A model generated the notes under the pieces. That model did no database searches and was not told where the DNA came from. It saw only the letters and a list, made by a program, of their open reading frames with translations. 64,000 nt of DNA from Cephalotrichum gorgonifer (Eukaryota; Ascomycota; Sordariomycetes; Microascales; Microascaceae): NCBI GenBank assembly GCA_900312665.1, contig ONZQ02000003.1, forward strand, positions 144,648 to 208,647, given 5' to 3'. Both the position numbers and the translations under genes were made by a program. How positions within the stretch are numbered: the stretch's first letter is position 1; the number at the start of each line of letters is the position of its first letter. This document shows positions 56,101 through 64,000 of the stretch, in pieces.

Positions 56101-56786
56101 AAGTTGTTGGTGATGGCGTTACGGATTCGGGATGCTTCGCTGGCGGAGGCGAAGGGGATCGCCGTGTTCGTTTCGTTGGTACTACTGCGGCGCCTCGTGC
56201 CAAGGACACGGTCTTGGGCCGGGGTCTGGATAGGAGTTACAGGCTCAGAAGGAGCCCGTTCGGCGGCATCGGCAGTCTGGGCAGGCGCGTCGGTCATTAT
56301 AGCATCGGGGTCCCCGAGCGGTGGTGGTGGTAAGAGGTCGAAGTCTGGTAAATACGAGTGGCTGCCGGTAGCTGGGAGTGGTGGTAGCGGAAGCGGTGAC
56401 AATAGAGGATTGTTGTCTGGATTGAGGATCGGCTGTTGAAAGGGGTCTGCAGATGTGCCCGCTTCGAAGAACACATCGCGATCTGTGCTCGAGGTCAAGG
56501 CTGCGACTCCCTGTTCCACCGTAAGGTTGTTGTAGATTGCGAAAGTGTTGTCGTCGGTGTTGGCGGTTGAAGTCGGAAGAGAAACTGCGACCGTTGCAGC
56601 GACGGAATCAGCCGATGTACTCGTAGTTGTGTGGTGGTTGCCGCTGCTGTTGCCGTTGCTGTGGCTGTGACCACTGGAGGTACCAGCGTTTGTTGTACTG
56701 GGTTCGGATATTTCTGGCAGGACTGAGGGGTGCAGATCCAGGCCCAGGCTACTCAGGTCAGCCTGGGCAGGAGCGGACGAGGTCAT
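53163..56786 (-). CDS. FHL1: Fhl1-type FHA / forkhead transcriptional regulator
   Basis: A single exon of 1207 residues starting at the ATG at 56786 (MTSSAPAQADL). The FHA fold is split: strands FARVEFADSVFQMTTYAVIIGRD at about 290-312, then a long charged insertion carrying RPQKRRKQTR, then AISREHLKIQFNPKKNVFEAIPLHKNGFFCDD at about 450-485, ending with a strand IKDVDFTFIVNG. Two AT-hook-like motifs follow, RRGPGRPPKDG (about 600) and RKVGRPRKHP (about 662). The forkhead domain spans about 725-790: PNKNYGILIDEVLREA, LKQIYNRISAKYPFYHF, GWESSVRHNLIGNSAFSK. The C-terminal 400 residues are Gln/Gly/Pro-rich and then helical. In yeast Fhl1, with Ifh1, is bound at ribosomal protein promoters. The normal recognition-helix NSIRHNLSLNxxF reads SSVRHNLIGNSAF here, a divergence typical of the Fhl1 subgroup. 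Confidence 0.92.
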   Translation of the reverse strand: MTSSAPAQADLSSLGLDLHPSVLPEISEPSTTNAGTSSGHSHSNGNSSGNHHTTTSTSADSVAATVAVSLPTSTANTDDNTFAIYNNLTVEQGVAALTSSTDRDVFFEAGTSADPFQQPILNPDNNPLLSPLPLPPLPATGSHSYLPDFDLLPPPPLGDPDAIMTDAPAQTADAAERAPSEPVTPIQTPAQDRVLGTRRRSSTNETNTAIPFASASEASRIRNAITNNFNMMSLAQMSSPHPMGMTHIPQTPTVVTPAQVTLPKNIAEGGNPFEENMYPFPTVEEGLESFARVEFADSVFQMTTYAVIIGRDQRAMDQAKRDERRAGEYRRIAEEHANMGLPPPSPEMHDRNRKFSKSYVSEEGGMLGPESDGESTTRPQKRRKQTRSGSPQDEVEQEDAPLIMDRQYVSHTPGAAAVDLKSLRPSPHHTPFIGIHSPGPDIASKTKAISREHLKIQFNPKKNVFEAIPLHKNGFFCDDVHYRQESVVLRSGSRLQIKDVDFTFIVNGVGRGRTGAEDLEDGPKLARRYAEGGKEMSVEFELGQNKGDMVSDSDELSDLEESPAELSEDAEGELKSESEAEDADGDAVMREQMPEQPAKRRGPGRPPKDGIMSKRERRELAKLEQELERQRQLETHVPAAEPVPYSSPTGELGDVPMKRKVGRPRKHPLPEGEDGKPEKRKYKPRKPKEEEGSEAERRRERKERRLARPKSPPLKLRREDFTEEQLSKPNKNYGILIDEVLREAGADGLILKQIYNRISAKYPFYHFCTETKGWESSVRHNLIGNSAFSKDPKSGAWTRVLGIELDAGKKRKGDAAAAERASAAASAAAAANGGQPYGVGAYGNATYPGYGAGGHKVPPGAVQGYSQPGGSIQGYQHGQQQGNAMGMGQTYPGQPGQAVHQLSQSPHLGTPPTGVTPRPAGVAPSAQQHTNGNAQAPTTGAAVNYPRHASGTPQLNGTTATPGANVHNPYYGTHSQTPNQAQPANGVAFPSRQTLAPRPAVLHPKLLAQLKKFVKGLHSHAGLDRRWVFSAFNRVLGLKTQANKPRPDTLLHTNKGSPLAEVMNKRLVSALEGIVSRYINEHVKAKAKEPASSSAIEGNEILHPDLVALFFELKETFQRGRTAAADGDNKEDKDKEREREKDKEMGEYMVLSCFDRVVGARDESIFEGLKEEGVMEEKEAARWVAAEAELVRVVKACVLKLGFTLSS

Positions 56787-57319
56787 CTCTGGCAACCCAG
56801 ATTGGCCTGTGCCACTGGAGGGGTAACTCCTCGCCTCACCAACAGCAACTGGGAGAGCCGAATTGAGATTTGCTGAGGCAGGCAGGTAGGCGTGGGGGGA
56901 AGTTGGTGTGACGAGACTTCAAGAGAGTGGACGGCCTTCTCTTTCCACTTTTTTTCTTCTTCCCTCCTTCTCTCCTCCCCCTCTCTGGTTCTGGAAAGTT
57001 TGACAGCCGGCGTTGGTGATCTGGCTACGAACTCCGTATATAAAAAGAGATTCGGATTTGAGGAGTTTCTCTGTTGGGTTTTCACCTCTTGCTTGTCTCC
57101 AAACCATGCTCTGGCCCAGAAAAATGGCGGGGGGGGGATCCTTGACTTGCGGTGGAAGTATTCGCATGCATGCACCTCCAACAGTAGCCTCTCATCTAGA
57201 TCTTTGCGACAACCAGTCGGTCTGCCTGGCTAGTCTGATTGTGGTATCACTGAGCGCTCTGGTTGGTCGAATCTCGGTGGATTCCTAAGGAGTATCTGAA
57301 GAAAGATGGGGCGCCGATT
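56787..57319. other. Upstream region of the Fhl1-type gene
   Basis: About 530 bases, including a pyrimidine-rich stretch on the plus strand at 56940-56990 (purine-rich leader on the coding strand). Promoter and 5' UTR presumed. No gene. Confidence 0.45.
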
Positions 57320-57560
57320 CTTTCTTCCTAGCGATGACGGTTTGCCAGGAAAGTTTTTTATCTTATCGGAAGCTCTCTAGAACTTTGGACCTTGGCACAT
57401 GTCAGCAACCTAACCCAACAACCCGGCGGGGTGGTCGTTCCTCCTCTTACTTTGCCAGTAACAATAGCAAGCCCGTCTACTTCAACTCTGTGGAGTGCTC
57501 GTATACCCAATGAGGTACATTGTTCTCTCATACGAGTATTATATGATCCTGCAGGTGTCT
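57320..57560 (+). repeat. Dispersed repeat, copy B
   Basis: Same-orientation partner of 44670-44905. It carries TTGGCACATGTCAGCAA, CGGCGGGGTGGTCGTTCC, CTTCAACTCTGTGGAG, CAATGAGGTAC, TTCTCTCATACGAG and TATTATATGATCCTGCAGG. Small insertions and deletions separate the copies, so the duplication is not recent. It lies upstream of the Fhl1-type gene. Confidence 0.85.
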
Positions 57561-58197
57561 ACCTGATCCCCAGAGTATTACTTGTCGGGTTTGACCCGAA
57601 AATCTTGCTCCTTCCTCATCTGGAAGACTTCTTGCCCACCTTCTCAGTCGAGGCAGTTCCTGCATTTCCACCCAGCCAGTCACCGCCTATGTAGTCTTAA
57701 CTTTTCGAACCAGAAAATAATCCGAAAATTGCTAGCGACAGCCATCAATATCGCACAGCATATCACCTACCACATGAAACCTTGCGCCCTTCACCAGTCC
57801 ATCTTTCTCATCTCCCAATCGCGAGGCTAGAGTACACACCACATATCTGTCCGTGGAAACTTCGAATACGATGTCCATTCTCAAAATGGTGGTGACAAGC
57901 GGGTGTACCCGGTTTCGACGGCACCAAGCCTTCCGCTGTGTATCATACACAACATAATCGCTTCTCATCGGTAACTGTGTAGCCAGGAAACATGCATGTC
58001 AATGTGTATATATATATATATATACCCCCGAGCAGCTAGAGAGTGGGAAAGGGTACCATACCCAAAAATGGTCATGTCCGATGGTAACCTTGTCCAAAAG
58101 CCACAGAGGCCTAGCTACTTACGAAGCATACGAGTCTACCAAGTCTAAAGGCACGTTCATCCTCTTGATACCCTAGTTTATCTTGACTAGCCGAATC
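57561..58197. other. Intergenic
   Basis: About 640 bases. It holds a (TA)9 microsatellite at 58007-58024. Nothing else recognised. Confidence 0.5.
58007..58024. repeat. (TA)9 microsatellite
   Basis: Simple TA repeat directly visible; no functional signal attached. Confidence 0.9.
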
Positions 58198-58742
58198 ATG
58201 ACTCCCGACGACCTGATCCCCCCAATCTACGACCGCCTCGCCCGCGTCACCACCTGGCTCCTCCTCGTCGGCCTCATATTCCTCCCCACGGCCCACATCT
58301 ACCCAGGCTCGTGCTCTACAGCCCCAGCTATATCCCCCGCGCAACACACGCGAGACAACCCCCCGCTCACCTTCCCAATAATGACCCCCCCCCCCCCCCC
58401 CCGGCCCTCTGCTGCCTCCTTTCCACCATCAGTATAATCCTCCTCTTAGTCCTTTGGAGGTCGGACCACTAGTGGTTATCAACTCACCTCCTCGTCCCCT
58501 CCCTCATGGCATCGCTAGCCTCCCTCGCCATCGTGTTCTACCTCGTCTACAAGGACGGCTTGGCAACATGGGCGCTTCAGGAGACCATCACGGCCATCCT
58601 GGCAGGCGCATACTCCGCCGTGTTCATCGTCACTTCCGTCATAAACGGGAGGAAGTACCGGAGGGCGGCCGAGAGGCAGAACGGGAGGACAGAGCTGGAG
58701 GCCGGGAGAGGCGCGCCGCAGATTCCGGAGGTGGAGGGGTGA
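58198..58742 (+). pseudogene. Small four-helix membrane protein, interrupted by a C18 run and a stop
   Basis: The ATG at 58198 opens MTPDDLIPPIYDRLARVTTWLLLVGLIFLPTAHIYP, with one hydrophobic helix. After an 18-C run (58385-58402) the hydrophobic sequence continues in another frame as PALCCLLSTISIILLLVLWRSDH, a second helix. It meets TAG at 58470-58472 and then continues in that same frame as WLSTHLLVPS, LASLAIVFYLVYKDG, ITAILAGAYSAVFIVTSVINGRKYRR and a charged tail to 58742. Read together this would be a roughly 180-residue four-helix protein like many small fungal membrane proteins of unknown function. Two lesions (homopolymer shift, stop) interrupt it. No intron with acceptable signals removes either. 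Either it is a pseudogene, or the C-run length differs in the living genome. Confidence 0.55.
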
Positions 58743-58906
58743 CGAGTTTAAAGGATGAACTGCTGCCGGTGTCACGGGAGGCTTCGTAGGAGTAGTCACT
58801 GGATGGGGAAGAAATGTATGGCTATATAGCTGGGAGACGCAGGGCGTACCGTACGAACAGGGAAGTATAGCAATAATGGACAACCTTTGCCGAAGCCAAG
58901 GTCGAA

Positions 58907-60430
58907 TCAGGATAGTAACGGAGTCGTCTCCAACCTACCAGACCTAGACAGCCTCCAGGTCGACATCCTATCCGCAAGACGGTAACACCCAGAGCACAAC
59001 ATGCCCGCCGCGAAGCCCACGGCGTCATTTTTGAAGGCGAGTATCCCCGCCGTAGTCATGAGCATCACCGTGCGCCTCTCGTCCCTCTCCTTCTCCGACA
59101 ACTCCCTGCGGATCCTCCGCAGCAGCGAAGCAGAACCCTCCCCGTCCCCACCCTGGCCCTGCGCCTCCTCCCAAAGGTCGCTCGCACCACGGTTCACCTC
59201 CGTCCCGATCTTCGCCAGCTCCAGGCCGGCCGCCAGGACCATGACCCCGAGAAAGCTCTTGGGGAAGTGCGCCAGCAGATCCACGAGGGTGTTCCCGAAG
59301 AAGAGACCCAGCACAAGTTTGAAGAGGCCCAGCAGGATCATGCTAGCGCCGCTGCGGGCCCCAAAGCGGACACTCGCAGCCAGACCCCCGCTGCCCAGGC
59401 AAGAAGGCATACAGCCCAGCCACGTCCCAGTGAGGTTCATGACGGCGATGCTGAGGCCCAGGGCCGTGACCGAAGGAGCTGGCTGCTGGGGGAGGAGATC
59501 GGCGGATAGGGCGCTCACGGCGATTATGGAGTTGAGGGTGGTGAGGGGCAGCTGGCCCACGGCCATCGAGATAGCCGAGTCACGGTACCGGAGGAAGCCG
59601 GGCAGGGAAACGATGTGGGGGGACCAGAGGTTCAAGCCGGGTAGGAAGACGCCGCCGTCGCCCGACGTCGATATGAAGAGGAAGGAGAACACGAGGCCAG
59701 CGCCGAAGACATACAAGGCACTCGGGAACCGCGGTTTTGTCTGTGTGGCTAGCAGGAGCAGCCACACAGACAATGCCCATAGTCTATTATCTAGAGTAGG
59801 ACTAGCCCAGTTGAGGTGGGCGAGGAGGGACGAGCCGGCGCTGGTGATCAGGCTTAGGCCGGCTCCAAGCTGTATCCCTTTCACCACGGGGATGGGGACC
59901 AGGCGGGTCGCTCGGCGCAAAAATCCCGTGGCGCTCATTAGGAGGACGGCCAGTCCGACGAGTATGCCAGCCCCGGCGACTGATGAAGGATCCGGGTCGC
60001 CTCGGCCAGAGATGGCCGCTGATGCGATTGACTACGCCAAGAAGACCTCTAGTGTTAAAAAAAAGAATGGAGAAAAAATAGAGTTCTAGAACGAATGGCT
60101 TTACGGGGTTTCCGAGCTGATACAACGCAAGCGCCGGGTAAAGAGACCAGACTCTAGATTCACGCCCTATTTCGTGGTGGATATATTTACCTTCATAGGC
60201 TGCGTTGGGAGCGGAACGCCAAAGACGACACCCGTCATCACGTTGTAGAGCCCCGTGAAGACCAGTGTCGAGTCGAGGTTGATGGAGCCCTGGACGGCGA
60301 GGGCGATCATGAGCGGAAGCAGGGTCCCAAGGTCGCCCAGGGCGCCGGATATCTCAGCCAGCGGCGACTCTCTCAGCGTCGCGAGGTTGTGGCGATTCGC
60401 CCGCCGGAGTTCTATGTGAGAGAGGGGCAT
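58907..60430 (-). CDS. MOT1-type molybdate transporter
   Basis: Two exons, 60430-60191 and 60031-58907, give 454 residues. The intron (60190-60032, GTAAAT to GCGTAG) joins PLPTQPMK to SIASAAISGRG, a junction inside the family signature. Residues 20-80 contain AEISGALGDLGTLLPLMIALA and GVPLPTQPMK, the two motifs that mark MOT1/SulP-related molybdate transporters. About ten hydrophobic helices follow, with LGCMPSCLGSGGLAASVRFGARSG, which corresponds to the second family signature (PxCHGxGGLAxQYxFGARxG), and LLAHFPKSFLGVMVLAAGLELA. The usual histidine of that signature (CHG) is replaced here (CLG). The C-terminal tail is charged. By family knowledge it imports molybdate for molybdenum-cofactor enzymes such as nitrate reductase. 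The direction and membrane are not determined by the sequence. Confidence 0.9.
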
Positions 60431-60862
60431 GGCGTTGAGAAGTGGTCGAACAAGCTTTTTGCCATGTGTACAAGTAGATAGGTCCTGATTGTGGCGAATA
60501 TATTATCCTTTGATACTAAGTTATGAGGGTGGATCTTGGTGTAAGGGGGGTACTTGCTAATCGCAGGTGAGGGAAGGAATGACGGACGTTTCGAGGTGTT
60601 ACTTGCCCCATTTCTTCTTATCAGAAACATCCTTCCATCGGAAACGTGAAAAGTGGGTACAAACCTGTGACGAACTGTATTGCCAATTGTAATTGTATTA
60701 CTTGTCCGTGTAACTACTCGTACAAAATGCTCGTAGATTGAGTGTGGGGCACAACAAACCTACAAGTATTACTAACTCTTGGGGGAAGTCGCATGTATGA
60801 CATGTTGGAGTCGTCGTGACGACCTCCGATAACGTGGTGGGATCTCCTCGTCTTGCCCGCGG

Positions 60863-60896
<34 letters not shown>

Positions 60897-63839
60897 TTTT
60901 GCTCGAAAGGAAGACACAGCGCGGCACCAGTCACCCCCAAAGCCTATTACGAGTACAACTAGAAGCATCGAGACGGGGCATTACGAACATTTCATCCCCA
61001 GACCCGACCCAACCCCCAGCAAGACCTAGCCTCGGCCCCAGGAACTGTGTCCGTCACTGTCACTGGGGTTCGGCGGCAGAAGAAGTGTAGATAGCGCGGA
61101 TAGCGCGGATAGAGCTCGGAGTACAAGTACGAAACAGACAAAGTACGGGTGGCGCGTACCCGCACTCGTACCCGCGCTCTCTTGAATGGAGTAGTATTAT
61201 CGTAGGCGGTCCTGAAATTGGATATGGGGTCGTCGGGTCGGGGAGAGGAAATCATCTTGGAGAGAGTGATGAACCTATTCGGACTTGTACGGCTACAAGC
61301 GGTGATAGCGCGGGAGTACGAGTGAGTAGTCGAAACTAGTATTTCGCTAAGGGCCTACAATGTCTTACTCGGCGGCTAGGCCATCCCACGCCTTGTGGTC
61401 GTGCGACCTATCTGCTGCGTAATACTCGCAGGGAGGGACCGACCGATAATACTCGTACAAGCACTCATAAGTGGATAGATGTTGTTTTTATGCATTCCCT
61501 CCCCAGATGGGGTGCATGCTGACCATGGTAGTGTGAGGTTGCGACGCGCGCTGTGCGCTGCAGAGGCAGGGATCGCCATGGCCAATTCGCGACCGCCCCG
61601 TCCGCTAGGACCTATCCGTAACCGGGCACTACCTATTACGACTAGCTCAACCCTTGGAATGTACGGAGTACCGAGAGCTCCCCCTGGGAGGGACAGTGTG
61701 AATTGAGATCAGGCTGTTGTTAAGCCGCGGTGGTGCTTGGGTAAATACTTGTAAACCTAGACAGATCTAGGAATGTATATGAAGAGAACGCCTCTTTCTA
61801 GCACCAGCCCAGACCAGGTCTTCAGTACGAGTATCGATGACTTGCGGTGTGTCCCAGGGTCGCCCTGCGGCACTTCACGGAATCGAAAAAAGGCCTCAGT
61901 AAGATGATGGCACGGGACAGATGATCGAGGAAACAAGTTTCACCAGGATTTCCATGGGTACCGGATATCGCGGAAGCGTTTATCTACTGTGCTAGTTCAG
62001 GTGACGTGAACGGTATACTCGGGTCGTGTAAGTCGGTCAAAGCAGGAACGAACGGCAGGATAAAATCGCGCAAAAAAAAATCTACGATATGGTTGGCAGA
62101 GAGGCACTACTAGTACGGGTATTATTATTTTAGTTCGTGTATGAAATGATTGCGATAGGACGGACCCCGTAGTTTACATCCATGTAGCAACGGAGCCCTA
62201 CCCCACCACTCCGTTGCCCCTCCGAGAGGCATCAACCTCTGCTGGTCCGTCGAACCGTACTCGAACTTGTAACACCAGGGTGGCAACGGAGGTGCCAGAC
62301 ATGCGCCATGGCGGCAGTCCTGCAGCTCGTGGAACTGAATTGCCAATCCCACGCCCGCCTTTAGACCAGGGCTAGAAGCCGAACGCCACCTCATGGATAT
62401 CCCTCGGCGAGTCTTCGAGCCCGGGGTGGAAGCAGGAATCACAAACTTGTATACACCCGATTGCAGGGGCTGCGATAGCCATTATGATGAGATGAGTACT
62501 CGTACTAGGTCGTAAGCATGTACGGTACGGAGTAGGTATTCAAGTAGCTAGTCCTCTCGATGTCGTGCGTTGGCTTCTCACCGCCCGCAGAGGAAGGCGC
62601 GACCCGGGGAATACGCCCGATGTACTTGTATAATCTGCGTGAGAACCTAGGAAAAAGGCGCAGAAAAAAAAACTCAAGAGAGAGCGAAATAAAAACGGCT
62701 CCAATCACGTCCTTCGCCCCGCTAATGCGGCGTGCCGTCATCCGAATTAAGCACGAGCCTCGCCGAACCCCGAAGTACCCTTGCCTCGCTACCGATCACT
62801 GCCGACCCAGCTCCTTCCGTTACCTTCAATTCGCGTATTATTGAGGGAGGGCCCGCCGTCGCTCGGCCATATTCCTTTTCGCCGCCGTCATTCCCCATTT
62901 TTAACTACCCTTGGCTCCCTTGGCTCTTAGACTCTTTTTATTTTTTATTTTCCCTTTCCCTCTCCCTCCTTTCTCCCCCCCTTTGATGTTTCTCCATCCC
63001 TAAGAAGAAAACAAGAAGTCCATCGTCGCTCCCGAAGCTCGCCGTCTCCTCTCCACCCCTCGATTGCGCATTTGCGAGCTATCTTGCTTCACAGAGAGAT
63101 TAACCTTGTAAGTGTTTGAACGGAATTGTTTCGTTTTTTCCCCGATGTCGTTTTTTATTCTTCACGCGCGCGCGCGAACCACCCACCCACCCCTCCACAC
63201 GGTTCCATCCCGAACGCCAAGCCTCGACGGCATTGCCTCTGGGGTTGATGACCCCCACGAAAATGTCTTTCACCTTGAAGGAGCAGCCCATCAACAAAAC
63301 CGACGAGTCGGAGAGACGCAATGCATCACCAAACACCGAGAGATCGACGAGATCGCCGGCTCTTTCCGCATCAATTGATCCTTTGCAGACGAAGGGAGGG
63401 AGGCGGGCAAGTGTCCGCTTCAAGGCTCGCGTTCAAAAACCGCAGCTAAGCGTCAATCCGACCTACCCGCCACGGCCTGCCTGATGGTTTGTCACCAATT
63501 CCTTGTCGAGTCGATGATACACATGAGAAGGTGTTCATTAGCAGGGTCCGTGATCGTCATGGCAGGGCTGGATCTCCCGGCGTCCCTAATTGGGACCCAA
63601 CACCCAAAGGGCATCGTCACTATCGTCTGCGACCGAAATCGGGTGTTTCCGTCCGACTCATGAGGCAATTGCGAGCTGTCGCAGGCAGCACGCACACGCT
63701 AATATTTCCCTGTCTCACAATACCACTGCCGTGTTATTTCCACCACCAAAAGCATCTGCTAATGTTTTTTTCCTTTCGCATTTAGCTCCACACCTCGCTT
63801 ATTCCAATCCGCGCAATCTTGCATCCCACTCTCGACACA
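60431..63839. other. 3.4 kb non-coding region
   Basis: No gene found. It contains a (TC)15 microsatellite at 60865-60894 and the densest cluster in the window of TACTCGTAC / GTACTTGTAC-like words (60710-62540). The last part (62820-63100) is strongly C/T-rich. It is followed by a GTAAGT donor at 63108 and a TTTAG acceptor ending at 63785, consistent with a 5' UTR and a 678-nt UTR intron of the gene starting at 63840. A frame of 73 codons (63263-63484) lies inside that putative intron. Confidence 0.5.
60865..60894. repeat. (TC)15 microsatellite
   Basis: Uninterrupted TC dinucleotides; directly visible. Confidence 0.95.
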
Positions 63840-64000
63840 ATGGCTGCCATCGATAACAAGCTCGTCGTCCGTGAGGCGTTCGCCCACCTCGCCAAGCGTG
63901 GCACCTGGCCTCATGACAACCCTGGTGTGATGTACGTTTCCGTCCCCCCGGCACATTTCCCGCCATCAGTCAACTGCCTCATGTGCTCTGTGGGCCAGTG
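63840..64000 (+). CDS. Small membrane-protein gene, first coding exon only
   Basis: The ATG at 63840 opens MAAIDNKLVVREAFAHLAKRG, then TWPHDNPGV, and meets a consensus GTACGT donor at 63932. The remaining window is intron. A start with a short basic helix, a W and then 'pGV' before the next exon resembles small fungal proteins in which a single hydrophobic helix follows directly, but that helix is beyond the edge. The codon bias (CTC, GTC, GCC, CGT) suggests good expression. The upstream C/T-rich leader and long putative 5' UTR intron (63108-63785) fit a well-expressed gene. The function cannot be given. Confidence 0.6.
   Translation, partial: MAAIDNKLVVREAFAHLAKRGTWPHDNPGVMYVSVPPAHFPPSVNCLMCSVGQ

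Noticed and set aside
59001..60089. 362-codon open frame on the plus strand
   Set aside because: Antisense to the MOT1-type transporter; Arg/Pro/Ser-rich with no family resemblance.
1..64000. CRISPR array, integrated plasmid/phage, or a complete transposon
   Set aside because: No regularly spaced identical repeats, no reverse transcriptase, transposase or integrase motifs, and no long terminal repeats were found by eye in either strand.

Overview
The window is nuclear DNA of a filamentous ascomycete (Pezizomycotina; the style fits Sordariomycetes, no species call attempted). The reasons are short 45-160 nt introns with GTRNGT donors, CTAAC/CTGAC branch sites and YAG acceptors in almost every gene, a dispersed Neurospora-type 5S rRNA gene, fungus-specific families (HET-like, RTA1-like, DUF6536, Boi-type SH3-SAM-PH, Fhl1), and C/T-rich leaders upstream of start codons. 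Splice junctions given here were read by eye from frame continuity and signals; there is no transcript support.

Left part (1-8.3 kb): the 5' end of a HET-like gene running off the left edge, a 5S rRNA gene on the minus strand with a 10-bp internal duplication, a poorly resolved member of an uncharacterised fungal family, and an RTA1-like seven-helix membrane protein with a repetitive proline/serine tail. Then 8.3-36.4 kb is a dense block of conserved housekeeping genes: a mitochondrial-looking lipase, an alpha-arrestin with a PPxY motif, a tail-anchored ALDH3-type aldehyde dehydrogenase, the exosome cap subunit Rrp4, a 96-residue DMAC1-like (DUF4536) protein, the AP-3 mu subunit, mitochondrial malonyl-ACP transferase, epsilon-COP, a HAD hydrolase, ribosomal protein L5/uL18, a 1177-residue leucine-rich-repeat protein and a DUF6536 membrane protein. 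Neighbouring genes are often divergent (DMAC1-like/AP-3 mu; HAD/RPL5) or convergent.

From 36.4 to 47.4 kb the DNA is gene-poor and looks like accessory or decaying sequence: only one small candidate gene (77 codons behind a TATA box), then several degenerate gene remnants with in-frame stops and frame changes, two inverted arrays coding for a degenerate repeat of about 23 residues, and one copy of a dispersed repeat whose partner lies 12.6 kb away. From 47.4 to 60.4 kb conserved genes resume: a Boi1/Boi2-type polarity protein, an Fhl1-type FHA-forkhead regulator, a small four-helix membrane protein interrupted by an 18-C run and a stop, and a MOT1-type molybdate transporter. The last 3.4 kb is non-coding until a small membrane-protein gene begins at 63840 and runs off the right edge.

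Functionally the conserved genes are a mixture (RNA processing, vesicle coats, mitochondrial lipid metabolism, translation, polarity) and do not form one pathway. The only suggestive pairing is an Fhl1-type regulator, known in yeast to act on ribosomal protein genes, in the same window as RPL5. I did not find a convincing new defence, biosynthetic or mobile system; the most unusual material is the decayed 42-47 kb block, the paired dispersed repeat, the variant 5S gene and the repeat tail of the RTA1-like protein.
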